Assembly: GCF_001866005.1 (NCBI RefSeq)
Contig: NZ_MLQR01000027.1
Span: 62,001 to 126,000 of the forward strand
DNA length: 64,000 nt
Reading direction: 5' to 3'
Source of the DNA: Anaerobacillus alkalilacustris
Lineage (GTDB): Bacteria > Bacillota > Bacilli > Bacillales > Anaerobacillaceae
The notes below the pieces were generated by a model. It made no database searches and was not told where the DNA came from. It worked only from the letters and a program-made list of their open reading frames with translations. Shown here in pieces: positions 52,960 to 61,301 of this stretch (its first letter is position 1; every line of letters begins with the position of its first letter). Position numbers and translations under genes: made by a program.

Positions 52960-52995
52960 AAACTGTCTCCTCTAATAAGTAGAGAAAAACAGTTT
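52960..52995 (-). terminator. Terminator downstream of the 40-aa ORF
   Basis: AAACTGTCTCCTCT pairs with AGAGAAAAACAGTTT with G-U pairs. The reverse strand continues TTTTTTTCAATG. Confidence 0.65.
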
Positions 52996-53009
52996 TCCGA
53001 CCACACACC

Positions 53010-53132
53010 TCAAATATGAAGCATATGGAGTCTAAGGAGATACGAATAACTAATTAAGTAAAAAGACACCAGCCCTAAAAAGCGAATTAAAAGAGAATTT
53101 AACGACTTTAGAACCTTTAGGAAACTTATCAT
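53010..53132 (-). CDS. Hydrophobic 40-aa peptide with strong ribosome binding site
   Basis: ATG preceded by a perfect AGGAGG at 7 nt spacing. The peptide begins MISFLKVLKSLNSLLIRFLG and ends YLLRLHMLHI. It has positive charges early and one probable membrane-spanning stretch. A terminator follows 15 nt after the stop codon. I recognise no family. Possible roles are a membrane-active toxin-like or signalling peptide, but nothing shows this. It could also be a chance frame. Confidence 0.45.
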   Translation of the reverse strand: MISFLKVLKSLNSLLIRFLGLVSFYLISYSYLLRLHMLHI

Positions 53133-53292
53133 TATATCGCCTCCTGATATTTATTTTGACCAATAAATCGTGATCTATTATGACACTGTCTTCGTTTAAA
53201 GGGTTTAAACTTTAGCCGAATGAAACTTAAAAAGTCTACCTCTGAAGTAAAAATATAATGAACAGTTCAAAATGAACTAGTAGTGGTTTTTA

Positions 53293-53979
53293 TTATAAAT
53301 ATTTTTGCCCTTCTCTCCTACTTAAGTTTGATAAAGGGTGACTATTAATAAAAGCAGCAACTTCTTCCTTATTTGTTTTCGAATATTCTCTGAGGGCCCA
53401 GCCAATTCCTTTTTGAATAAAGAATCCATCATCATGTGCATTCTTTTCAATAATTTGAAACAATAGTTCCTTATCCGTTTTTTCTTTGTACTTCAACTGA
53501 AAAAGTATAGCTGTTCTCCGTAACCACATGTTCTCCGATACAGCCCACCTTACTCCATAATCAGTAATTAGATTTGGATACTTAGTAAAATGATATCCGA
53601 CACATTTACTTGCTAGAATATCAACTGTATCCCACCAAGATTTCGTTTTGATAAGATACTCCAAAAACTGAATATCTTCTTCCACTAATACCTTTATATT
53701 TTTTTCTAAATAATCTAATGCAAAATACTGATATTCCCTCTCCGATAAGTCCCAAAGCTTCTTCACAAATTCAACCATCTGTTCCCTAGGAAATTTCTTA
53801 GCTTCCTTCATTAACGGTCGCATAATTTCCCTTCTTTCCGGCGCTTTAATACCTAAAAATTCAAATTTATTTTTCATATACCTTTTCATCAGAATAGCAT
53901 TCTGATCATTTCTACTTTCTTCAAATAGTCGGATTACAGAAGCTAGAGCATTATCAACATTACCAGAATTCAAGTCCAC
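53293..53979 (-). CDS. AlkD-type DNA alkylation repair protein (HEAT-like)
   Basis: 228-residue all-helical protein of the AlkC/AlkD superfamily (Pfam PF08713). Visible family features: FLGIKAPERREIMRPLMKEA near 46-65, EREYQYFALDYLEKNI near 91, TKSWWDTVDILASKCVGYHF near 111-130 and NMWLRRTAILFQLKYKEKTD near 148-167. WWD-type aromatic residues and the R148 region fit the AlkD lesion-binding groove. AlkD excises 3-methyladenine and 7-methylguanine. FIQKGIGWALREYSKTN near 185 is another hallmark. The gene stands alone with no SOS-like site seen. Confidence 0.9.
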   Translation of the reverse strand: MDLNSGNVDNALASVIRLFEESRNDQNAILMKRYMKNKFEFLGIKAPERREIMRPLMKEAKKFPREQMVEFVKKLWDLSEREYQYFALDYLEKNIKVLVEEDIQFLEYLIKTKSWWDTVDILASKCVGYHFTKYPNLITDYGVRWAVSENMWLRRTAILFQLKYKEKTDKELLFQIIEKNAHDDGFFIQKGIGWALREYSKTNKEEVAAFINSHPLSNLSRREGQKYL

Positions 53980-54066
53980 AAATACACTCCCTTTTCCACT
54001 TTAAAACATTCGAGTTATTTCATTTACACTAATTAGAATACCATCTAATCCAAGCTATAACTTAAG

Positions 54067-54145
54067 TGAATTTCATCATTCCCAAACAGAACCGAATAAA
54101 TTCATATCTAGTTACAAACGATTCAGCGTAACTGATATAGCATCT
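54067..54145 (+). repeat. R4 repeat copy
   Basis: GTGAATTTCATCATTCCCAA, GAACCGAATAAATTCATATC and TAGTTACAAACG...CGTAACTGATATAG. Same order as the other R4 copies, with the terminal hairpin intact. It lies between alkD and the sucrose phosphorylase terminator, in a gap without other genes. Confidence 0.6.
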
Positions 54146-54246
54146 TAGTGACAAGGTGAAGACCCTGAATTTGGTGCAGCAGAAACTTAAAACTATATGG
54201 ATAAATAGTAATCGTAAATAAAGTATCCTAAAAAATTCAATTAAAA

Positions 54247-54273
54247 AAAACGAGAGCACAAGTCTCTCGTTTT
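54247..54273 (-). terminator. Terminator after the sucrose phosphorylase gene
   Basis: AAAACGAGAG and CTCTCGTTTT form a perfect 10-bp stem with a 7-nt loop. T-runs lie on both sides. Confidence 0.85.
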
Positions 54274-54301
54274 TTGATTAAATCACTATTGTTTTCAATA
54301 A

Positions 54302-55771
54302 TTAAACAATATATTGAACTTCTTTACCATTTTCATCAATATAGTCAATGACTGTTTTGTTCGTATTAAGATCAATAAACAATGTGCAGTACTTATCATC
54401 TTTTTCCCAAGAAAGTCGTACTTCATCCTTAGCAGAATTTAAAACTGTAAATTCTCCATTAAATGCATCATATTCATTTCTAAATCTAATAAGCTCTAAT
54501 AGCCTCTGCACTGTTTCTTTTTCTAATGATTGTTCGATTTCTTCAAGGGTATAGTTGTGACGGTTGATTTCACGTCCATCACCAGTTTCTTTAATATTTT
54601 CTTCGTCATTTTCCCCTGCTAGCAGACCTACATAATAAACTTGAGGTACTCCAGGCGCAAAAAATTGAATTGCTCTCGCTGCTAAGTATGCATCGTCATT
54701 ACAATTAAGAACAGAGTAATACGTACATCTGATTTGATGAACATCAAACCCATCCTCAGCCTTATGCTCATCTGATAAAATCAGACTAAGATTTGAACCT
54801 CTTTCTAAACATACATCGACTAATTTTCTTGCCTCTTTTGTATCGATAAGATCATCAAGATCTGGTTTAACAGGAATACCGTCATGACAATCTAGCATTG
54901 TAAACTGCTTTTCAGGTCGATCTTTAAGATATTCACATAGATCAGTGCTCGACTTATTTACTAGTGTATCAAGGATTCTGTACGGTAAAATAAAATCATA
55001 AATCCAACAACCATGATCTGCCAACTTGTATTGGATTGAATAATGAGAATGTACTTCAGGAAGCAATTCAATATCTAACGAATCAGCTAACTCCTTAATC
55101 CAATCAAGAAATTCATAAATTTCTGGCTCAACGAAGAAGCAGCTTGTTCCAAGCTTTTTAATTACATACCCAACTGCATCTAGTCTGACAATTTTTACAT
55201 TTTGTTCTTGGAAATTTGTAAAGAAGTCGACAAACAACTGTTTTACTTTTTCTGATTTTATATCAAAATCAATTTGCTCCGACGGATCCGTCTTACCAAA
55301 TGTTGTCCATACTTTCTCTTCCTCACCAGTTTCTTCTATAGTAAAAGTTGAATATGGTAACGGTCTACGTAAGAACATTTTATCAATGTCTTCTTTCACT
55401 GGGTTTCCATCTTCCCAAACTTTATCTAAAGTTAGAAATAAATCAGCATATTCTGATTTACGTCCTTTTTTTAGAAAATCTTGGAAATAAGAAGATTGTT
55501 TTGAAATATGGTTAACCATTAAGTCAACTAACACATCAAAGTTTTCGCCTATCTCTCTTACATCTTCCCAAGTACCAAATTTAGGCTCAATTTCTAAATA
55601 AGTCAATGGAGCAAAACCTCTGTCTCCTGAAGATGGGAATGGTGGTAAAATATGCACACCACCTTTAAAAATGTCCGAAAAGTGATTTAAAAGCACTTGA
55701 TTTAGTGTCTTTAAATCTCCTCCCATTGAATCTGGATAAGTGATAAGTTGTACTTGATTTTTTACTGCCAT
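54302..55771 (-). CDS. gtfA: Sucrose phosphorylase (GH13_18)
   Basis: Cytoplasmic enzyme of 489 residues that splits sucrose with phosphate into glucose 1-phosphate and fructose. The GH13 catalytic residues are in place: nucleophile D198 in VRLDAVGY, acid/base E239 in LLPEVHSHY and transition-state D297 in DCHDGIP. The early ILPPFPSSGDRGFAP (41-55) is characteristic of the sucrose phosphorylase group. I start at the ATG 9 nt after AGGAGG, not the TTG two codons upstream. It follows the PfkB kinase gene by 13 nt, and fructose is a likely substrate of that kinase. Related phosphorylases for other glucosides are possible. Confidence 0.9.
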   Translation of the reverse strand: MAVKNQVQLITYPDSMGGDLKTLNQVLLNHFSDIFKGGVHILPPFPSSGDRGFAPLTYLEIEPKFGTWEDVREIGENFDVLVDLMVNHISKQSSYFQDFLKKGRKSEYADLFLTLDKVWEDGNPVKEDIDKMFLRRPLPYSTFTIEETGEEEKVWTTFGKTDPSEQIDFDIKSEKVKQLFVDFFTNFQEQNVKIVRLDAVGYVIKKLGTSCFFVEPEIYEFLDWIKELADSLDIELLPEVHSHYSIQYKLADHGCWIYDFILPYRILDTLVNKSSTDLCEYLKDRPEKQFTMLDCHDGIPVKPDLDDLIDTKEARKLVDVCLERGSNLSLILSDEHKAEDGFDVHQIRCTYYSVLNCNDDAYLAARAIQFFAPGVPQVYYVGLLAGENDEENIKETGDGREINRHNYTLEEIEQSLEKETVQRLLELIRFRNEYDAFNGEFTVLNSAKDEVRLSWEKDDKYCTLFIDLNTNKTVIDYIDENGKEVQYIV

Positions 55772-55784
55772 CTTCAATTACCTC

Positions 55785-56747
55785 CTATATTCCGTAGATT
55801 TCTTTAATTTCTTCTAACTTTGGTAAATCGACAACTGCACCTGTATATTTCAACTTATAAGCACTAACTGCAAAACCAAAATTTAACGCTTCTCTAATCG
55901 TGTATCCTTTTACTACTGCAGTATAAAAACCTGACCAAAATGCGTCACCTGCTCCTGTCGTATCTACTACTTCTGTTGCTAACGTGTTTAATTTAATTGT
56001 TTCTACTCCATTAGAAACAATAGCACCATCTTTACCTAAGGTCATAATGACAAGTTTCGCCCCAAGTTTTAAAAACTTCTCTATATGATTTTCATTAGTA
56101 TCTTTTCCAAATAATCTTTCTGCATCATCCTCAGAAGGCTTTACAATATCAACTTTGCTAATGACTGATTTAACATATTCAATACCGTCTTCTCCCTTTT
56201 GCCAGATCATCGGATGATAATTTGGATCAAAACAGATTAACGTATTATTCTCTTTTGCTGTTTCAATAACTTTTTCAATCGTGGTACGAACTGGCATTCT
56301 AGATATAGGCCAACAAGAAAAATGAACGATCTTAGAGTTCATTAGTGCCTCTTCAAGTTGCGGAGTATATTCTAAATGATAGTCTGCCTCACGATAAAAT
56401 ATCGGGATAGGAGTATTCTTACTTTTTGAAACGACTACCATACTTGTTGCATATGGAACTTGTTGAACACATCTCGTATCCATACTAGCGTTATGCAATT
56501 GCTTAATTAAAAATTTTCCTAACCCATCTTCTCCTACTGCAGAAGCAACAAGAGAATGAATTCCTAATTTCTTTACATTCATAGCAATATTTGATGGGGA
56601 TCCTCCAAAAAACTTATGAAACGTATCGCAATCAAAATCATCATCATAATCTGCAGAAATCATATCAATTAGAAGCTCTCCCACAGTTAAAATATCGTTG
56701 CTTTTATTTTGAAATTCTATTTTTTGATCAAAATTAAGCATCTTCAT
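55785..56747 (-). CDS. PfkB-family sugar kinase, probable fructokinase
   Basis: 320-residue kinase of the ribokinase/PfkB family. Motifs: LTVGELLIDMIS near 20-31, FFGGSPSNIAMNVKKLG near 46-62, and the C-terminal anion hole DTTGAGDAFWSGFYTA near 255-270 with the catalytic aspartate. Upstream of sucrose phosphorylase in the same unit, it most likely phosphorylates the released fructose to fructose 6-phosphate. A ribosome binding site GGGGG overlaps the start region, and either of two nearby ATG codons could be used. Operator-like palindromes lie upstream. Confidence 0.88.
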   Translation of the reverse strand: MKMLNFDQKIEFQNKSNDILTVGELLIDMISADYDDDFDCDTFHKFFGGSPSNIAMNVKKLGIHSLVASAVGEDGLGKFLIKQLHNASMDTRCVQQVPYATSMVVVSKSKNTPIPIFYREADYHLEYTPQLEEALMNSKIVHFSCWPISRMPVRTTIEKVIETAKENNTLICFDPNYHPMIWQKGEDGIEYVKSVISKVDIVKPSEDDAERLFGKDTNENHIEKFLKLGAKLVIMTLGKDGAIVSNGVETIKLNTLATEVVDTTGAGDAFWSGFYTAVVKGYTIREALNFGFAVSAYKLKYTGAVVDLPKLEEIKEIYGI

Positions 56748-56904
56748 CCCCCATATTATTATTCTTCTTCACGCATTACAATTTCTAACACAACCCAATA
56801 TCTATTATTCAAACAATAATAATCTATAAAACTCGCACATTTTTAAATCATTTCCACTTATTGAAAGTGCTTACGTATGTAATGTTACTACGGATCACCC
56901 ACTA

Positions 56905-57010
56905 TGTCAAACGTTACCACAAAATTTACTTAAATTTTTAGAAAACATCATGAATAAATAGCTATAAAACTTTAATTTTTCACGTTAATTACCATATGGT
57001 AACGTTAACC
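56905..57010 (-). promoter_or_regulatory. Operator region upstream of the PfkB kinase gene
   Basis: Two palindrome-like sites, TGTCAAACGTTACCA (56905-56919) and TGGTAACGTTAACC (56997-57010), share the AACGTTA core of LacI/CcpA-type sites. The second overlaps the palindrome ACCATATGGT. They resemble the three sites upstream of the binding protein gene, so the two units are probably co-regulated. Confidence 0.5.
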
Positions 57011-57035
57011 TTTATAAACACAAACAAAATAAGAA

Positions 57036-57071
57036 AACCCTCAGGGTATGAATCTCACGCTCCCGAGGGTT
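57036..57071 (-). terminator. Terminator after the alpha-glucosidase gene
   Basis: AACCCTC and GAGGGTT bracket an inner, imperfect AGGGT...CTCCC-type stem. The reverse strand continues TTTTCTTATTTT. Confidence 0.7.
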
Positions 57072-57123
57072 ATTAATATATTATTAGCCCTTACTCTCCA
57101 TACCCGAAATCAACAAGCTAAAC

Positions 57124-58791
57124 TTAATCTAGTTCATATACCATACATTCATATGGACGTACCATTACCTCTCCATCCAACATCGGTGTATCCTCATAGT
57201 TTCCAATAACAATCTGTTTTGCTTTTTCATTCAAATCTAAATGTACGTCTTCATTTGAAAAATTAGTGATCACGAGAAGTTTTTGATCATTTAGTTGACG
57301 TAAATAGACAAAAACCTCTAAGTGATCTTTAAACAATTCCTCATAGTCTCCAGACATCAGCACGTCAACATAGGTCGGATTTTTGCGGAGCTTAATTAGA
57401 TCTTGATAATAGTAAAACAGTGAATCTTTGTTTTCTAAAGCCTTTTTCACATTAATCTCTTTGTAATTTGGATTTACCTGCAACCAAGGGCTAACCTCTG
57501 AAAATCCTGCATTTTCTTTATCACTCCACTGCATCGGAGTTCTAGCATTATCACGGCTTCTTCTGTAAACAAATGACATCGCTTTTTCTTTTGAATATCC
57601 CGCTTCAAGAGCTGCATTATATTGATCAATTGTTGAAATATCATCATATGATTCGATGGTTGAATACTCGATATTTGTCATCCCTATTTCTTGGCCTTGA
57701 TAAATATACGGCATACCTTTCAGGAAAAAGTACGACGTAGCAAGCAATTTCGCAGATCTTTCGTTTATATCCTCTTTCGGAATAGAACGATTTAACGAAC
57801 GCGGTTGATCATGGTTCTCTAAATACAATGCAGTAGTATAATTCCCCTTAATCGCTTCCTGATTTTTTGATATTGCTTTTTTAAAATCAACAAGGCTCCA
57901 CTTTTTATTTGTGTACCATTTTCCATCCTCAGCCAAGTCTAAATCAACGTGATCAAATCGAATAAGCATGTCAAAGTAACCGTCATCACCACTATATTCT
58001 GCTAATTGATCTAACTCAACACCCGGAGCCTCCGCTACGGTAAAAATATCATAATGTGCAAATGTTTTTTCCTTAAGTTCCGCTAAAAATTCTCCGACAC
58101 CAGGTTGATTCGGTTTAACTACCCTTAATCCATCAATCCCATCTGAAACTTCTTCTATAAATTTCTCTGGTTTTTTAATAAATGTAATGGCATCTACACG
58201 AAAACCACCAATTCCTTTATCCAACCACCAACGAACCATACGGTAAATCTCTTCTCGAAGGTGGGGGTTTTCCCAGTTTAAATCTGGTTGTTTTTTAGAA
58301 AAGGAATGAAAATAGTATTGCCCAGTCCCCTCATCAAACTCCCAGCAAGAACCACCAAAAATCGAGCGGAGATTATTCGGAGAAGACCCACCCTCATTTC
58401 CATCACGCCAAATATACCAATCACGCTTAGGGTTCTCTCGACTGCTCTTAGATTCAATAAACCAACGATGTTCATCAGAAGAATGATTGATGACTAAATC
58501 CATAATAATTTTCATCCCACGATTATCGGCTTCCTCAATAAGACGATCCATCTCTTCCATCGTCCCAAATTCCTTTGAAATATTTTCATAATCAGAGATG
58601 TCATATCCGTTATCATCCATTGGCGACTCATAAACAGGACTTAACCAGATGACATCAATTCCTAACTCTTTTAAATAGTCTAATTTCTCAATAATTCCAT
58701 TTAAATCCCCAATACCACCTTGATTCGTATCATTAAAACTTTTTGGATATACCTGATAAACAACTGAGTTATTCCACCATTTTTTATTCAT
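57124..58791 (-). CDS. Alpha-glucosidase (GH13_31)
   Basis: 555-residue cytoplasmic GH13 enzyme that releases glucose from imported alpha-glucosides. N-terminal WWNNSVVYQVYPKSFNDTN, DLVINHSSDEHRWF near 98-111, nucleophile D200 in GGFRVDAITFI, acid/base E254 in TVAEAPG and D328 in ENHDQPR are all present. The residue after the nucleophile is Ala201. Published work on this subfamily links Val there with alpha-1,6 and Ala with alpha-1,4 preference, so a maltose/sucrose-type specificity is more likely than oligo-1,6-glucosidase. It lies downstream of the ABC permease and YesL genes and is probably co-transcribed. Confidence 0.9.
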   Translation of the reverse strand: MNKKWWNNSVVYQVYPKSFNDTNQGGIGDLNGIIEKLDYLKELGIDVIWLSPVYESPMDDNGYDISDYENISKEFGTMEEMDRLIEEADNRGMKIIMDLVINHSSDEHRWFIESKSSRENPKRDWYIWRDGNEGGSSPNNLRSIFGGSCWEFDEGTGQYYFHSFSKKQPDLNWENPHLREEIYRMVRWWLDKGIGGFRVDAITFIKKPEKFIEEVSDGIDGLRVVKPNQPGVGEFLAELKEKTFAHYDIFTVAEAPGVELDQLAEYSGDDGYFDMLIRFDHVDLDLAEDGKWYTNKKWSLVDFKKAISKNQEAIKGNYTTALYLENHDQPRSLNRSIPKEDINERSAKLLATSYFFLKGMPYIYQGQEIGMTNIEYSTIESYDDISTIDQYNAALEAGYSKEKAMSFVYRRSRDNARTPMQWSDKENAGFSEVSPWLQVNPNYKEINVKKALENKDSLFYYYQDLIKLRKNPTYVDVLMSGDYEELFKDHLEVFVYLRQLNDQKLLVITNFSNEDVHLDLNEKAKQIVIGNYEDTPMLDGEVMVRPYECMVYELD

Positions 58792-58815
58792 ACTTATAAA
58801 CTCCTCCTAAATCTC

Positions 58816-59496
58816 TCATGACTTTTTTATCGAAAACAACGAATACATTTTTAGAAATAACGAGGTTGCTATGAAGGAAATAAACGAGAAACTAAAAAAC
58901 AAAAGTAAAAAACGCAAATAATTTATACTCACAAATAAAATCATGGCTGTAACAATAATAAGGAACAAACTAATCTGCGGTTTTACAACTGAGAAAAGAA
59001 GCGCCTTTTTCATCACATCTAACACTCGTATGTTGAAGTGAGCCATCACAGAAAATGCATGAATCGAAACTACAAATAAAAGTAACCCTAAACCAATAAA
59101 AAAATACATAATAACAGGTATAGTATTCTGAAAATAATAGATATCTCCTATCGTAACGATCCACGCGATTGTTAGAACAACTCCGATTTTTACACTTGTT
59201 TTGTAATTTTCTTTATAATATTTCCAATAATTTTTTATAATATTGTCTTGATCCTGTCCTATTACCCAATCTCGACTTACTGCAAATAACGCTGTAGTTG
59301 CAGGAAACACCAATAATGGAAAACATAACGAAAGATACACGATAATTGGTAAGCTGAAAGAATACGAGTCAACTAGCACCACGTTCACAACAACAATCCC
59401 AAAAGGAAAAGTGAAGATCAACCATAATACATTCGCTACCGCAAACCTTGCGATCCACTCACTCACGTTATAGAAACCACTCATCATTTTTTCCAT
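58816..59496 (-). CDS. YesL-family membrane protein (DUF624)
   Basis: 226-residue membrane protein with about five spans, matching DUF624/YesL: WIARFAVANVLWLIFTFPFG near 14-33, LCFPLLVFPATTALFAVSRDW near 57-77, and a charged segment near 85 followed by three more spans. DUF624 proteins are regularly encoded next to sugar ABC permeases in Firmicutes, but their role is unknown. AGGTGGTG lies 8 nt before the ATG. It is between the second permease gene and the alpha-glucosidase gene. Confidence 0.85.
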   Translation of the reverse strand: MEKMMSGFYNVSEWIARFAVANVLWLIFTFPFGIVVVNVVLVDSYSFSLPIIVYLSLCFPLLVFPATTALFAVSRDWVIGQDQDNIIKNYWKYYKENYKTSVKIGVVLTIAWIVTIGDIYYFQNTIPVIMYFFIGLGLLLFVVSIHAFSVMAHFNIRVLDVMKKALLFSVVKPQISLFLIIVTAMILFVSINYLRFLLLFFSFSFISFIATSLFLKMYSLFSIKKS

Positions 59497-59518
59497 CGTT
59501 ATGTCACCACCTAAACTA

Positions 59519-60337
59519 TTACTTTACCGCCCCGTCTGAAACACCTTTGATAATCTGTTTTTGAGCAACAAAGTAAAAAATAATGACAGGTATGATTGCA
59601 ATCGTCAAACCTGCTAAAGCTAAATGCCATTGACGTGTATATTGACCGAAAAACATAAACATTCGAAGAGGAATAGTCGCTTCAGCATCACTTAAAATAA
59701 GTGACGGCAATAAGAAGTCATTCCAAATCCAAATAACATTTAATATACCCACCGTTACAGAAATCGGCTTTAGTAACGGGAAAATAATGTGCCAAAACGT
59801 TTGAAATTTTGACGCTCCGTCAATTGTTGCTGCTTCATCGATTGTTTTAGAGATTGCTGTCATTGCCCCATGATAAAGAAAAATCGCTAAACTCGAACCG
59901 AATCCAAGATACATAAAAATCAACCCAACACGATTGAGCATATCAAATTGTCCAAATAATGAAATAAGCGGAATCATCACTGCTTGGAAAGGAATTAACA
60001 TCGCAGCCACAAACACCATTAAGATGACGCCACTTAATTTACTCTTATTTCTAGCCAATGCGTAACCACCCATTGATGAAAAGAAAATAATAATCGCAAT
60101 ACTTACAACCGTAATGAATAGCGAGTTAAAAAACGAACTTACAAATTGTAAATCGATAAATGCTTGAACGAAATTTTCAAATGCAAATTCAGAAGGTAAA
60201 CCAAGCACATCTGAAAAAATTTCACGTTTAGTTTTAAATGCGTTGACGACCATTAAGTAAAATGGAGAAATCCATAGTAAACCTAATAATATTGCAAATA
60301 CCTGAAGCCAAATTAATTGTCCTTTTTTCTTCTCCAT
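59519..60337 (-). CDS. Sugar ABC transporter permease (MalG/AraQ type)
   Basis: 272-residue membrane subunit with six spans. The cytoplasmic EAA loop reads DEAATIDGASKFQTFWHIIF near 165-184. The N terminus WLQVFAILLGLLWISPFYLMV and the C-terminal FVAQKQIIKGVSDGAVK are typical of MalG-type (COG0395) proteins. It overlaps its partner permease gene by 1 nt. With that partner and the binding protein it forms an importer for an oligosaccharide. The matching ATPase (MsmX/UgpC type) is not encoded nearby. Confidence 0.92.
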   Translation of the reverse strand: MEKKKGQLIWLQVFAILLGLLWISPFYLMVVNAFKTKREIFSDVLGLPSEFAFENFVQAFIDLQFVSSFFNSLFITVVSIAIIIFFSSMGGYALARNKSKLSGVILMVFVAAMLIPFQAVMIPLISLFGQFDMLNRVGLIFMYLGFGSSLAIFLYHGAMTAISKTIDEAATIDGASKFQTFWHIIFPLLKPISVTVGILNVIWIWNDFLLPSLILSDAEATIPLRMFMFFGQYTRQWHLALAGLTIAIIPVIIFYFVAQKQIIKGVSDGAVK

Positions 60338-61215
60338 TATAAGTCCACCTCTCGTTTCTTATTGTAGTAGACTTGAGTAATAGCAATTGCTGCTACAAAA
60401 ACAAAAAATATAATTGCTTTTGCCTGACCGTAAGCCATTTGATTACTAGTAAATGCCGTATGCACAATATTCATCGCTATCATCTCTGTAGAATTATAAG
60501 GCCCACCGTTCGTTAATGATAAGTTTTGATCATATATTTTAAATGACGTTGAAAGAGTTAAGAACATACTAATCGTAAAAGCTGGCGCCACAAGCGGGAA
60601 CGTAACATTTAAGAAACGTTGATATGAATTAGCACCATCCACCTCAGCTGCTTCTATTAATTCTGTTGGTATATTTTGTAGATAAGCAATGTAAATAATC
60701 ATGATATACCCACCCATTTGCCAACATGTCAAAATCACAAGGCCCCAAAAACCAGTCGTCGGTGTCGATAACCAGCCTGTTAATCCAGATATACCTAGGG
60801 AATGACCTAGATCTGAGAAAACACTAATGAAAATAAACTGCCATATAAACCCTAATATTAATCCACCAATTAAATTTGGCATAAAGAAGACTGTACGAAG
60901 TAAGTTACTCGATTTAAATTTCCTAGTTACTAATAAGGCTAATCCTAAACCAATTATATTTAATAAAACCACAGTTACGATTGAAAAACGCACAGTAAAC
61001 CAAATTGAGTTAATAAAACGATTATCTTGAAATAAACGAACATAATGATCAAATCCAATAAACTGATTATAAGAAAGCCCATTCCAATCAGTGAATGAAT
61101 AATACAATCCAAATAACAATGGAATAATGACTACAAAGCTTAAACTCAATATGACAGGTGTTAAAAACAACCAGAATGAAACATCACGATTCCTCACTTT
61201 TGTGTACCTCCTCAA
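60337..61215 (-). CDS. Sugar ABC transporter permease (MalF/UgpA type)
   Basis: 292-residue membrane subunit (COG1175) with six spans. The start FWLFLTPVILSLSFVVIIPLL is characteristic, and the EAA loop reads EAAEVDGANSYQRFLNVTFP near 188-207. PYNSTEMIAMNIVHTAF near 235 is also typical. It is downstream of the binding protein gene, separated by a strong stem-loop, and overlaps the second permease gene. Confidence 0.92.
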   Translation of the reverse strand: MRRYTKVRNRDVSFWLFLTPVILSLSFVVIIPLLFGLYYSFTDWNGLSYNQFIGFDHYVRLFQDNRFINSIWFTVRFSIVTVVLLNIIGLGLALLVTRKFKSSNLLRTVFFMPNLIGGLILGFIWQFIFISVFSDLGHSLGISGLTGWLSTPTTGFWGLVILTCWQMGGYIMIIYIAYLQNIPTELIEAAEVDGANSYQRFLNVTFPLVAPAFTISMFLTLSTSFKIYDQNLSLTNGGPYNSTEMIAMNIVHTAFTSNQMAYGQAKAIIFFVFVAAIAITQVYYNKKREVDL

Positions 61216-61250
61216 TAAATAATCTGAATAATCAGACTGAAGTTAATGTG

Positions 61251-61282
61251 AACAGCTAACAAAACACATTTTGTTAGCTGTT
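61251..61282 (-). other. Stem-loop between the binding protein and permease genes
   Basis: AACAGCTAACAAAA pairs exactly with its complement over 14 bp with a 4-nt loop. On the reverse strand no T-run follows (GTTCACATTAAC), so it fits an RNA-protecting or partial terminator hairpin that gives more binding protein than permease. Confidence 0.65.
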
Positions 61283-61301
61283 TAACTAGAAAACCAAAAT
61301 G

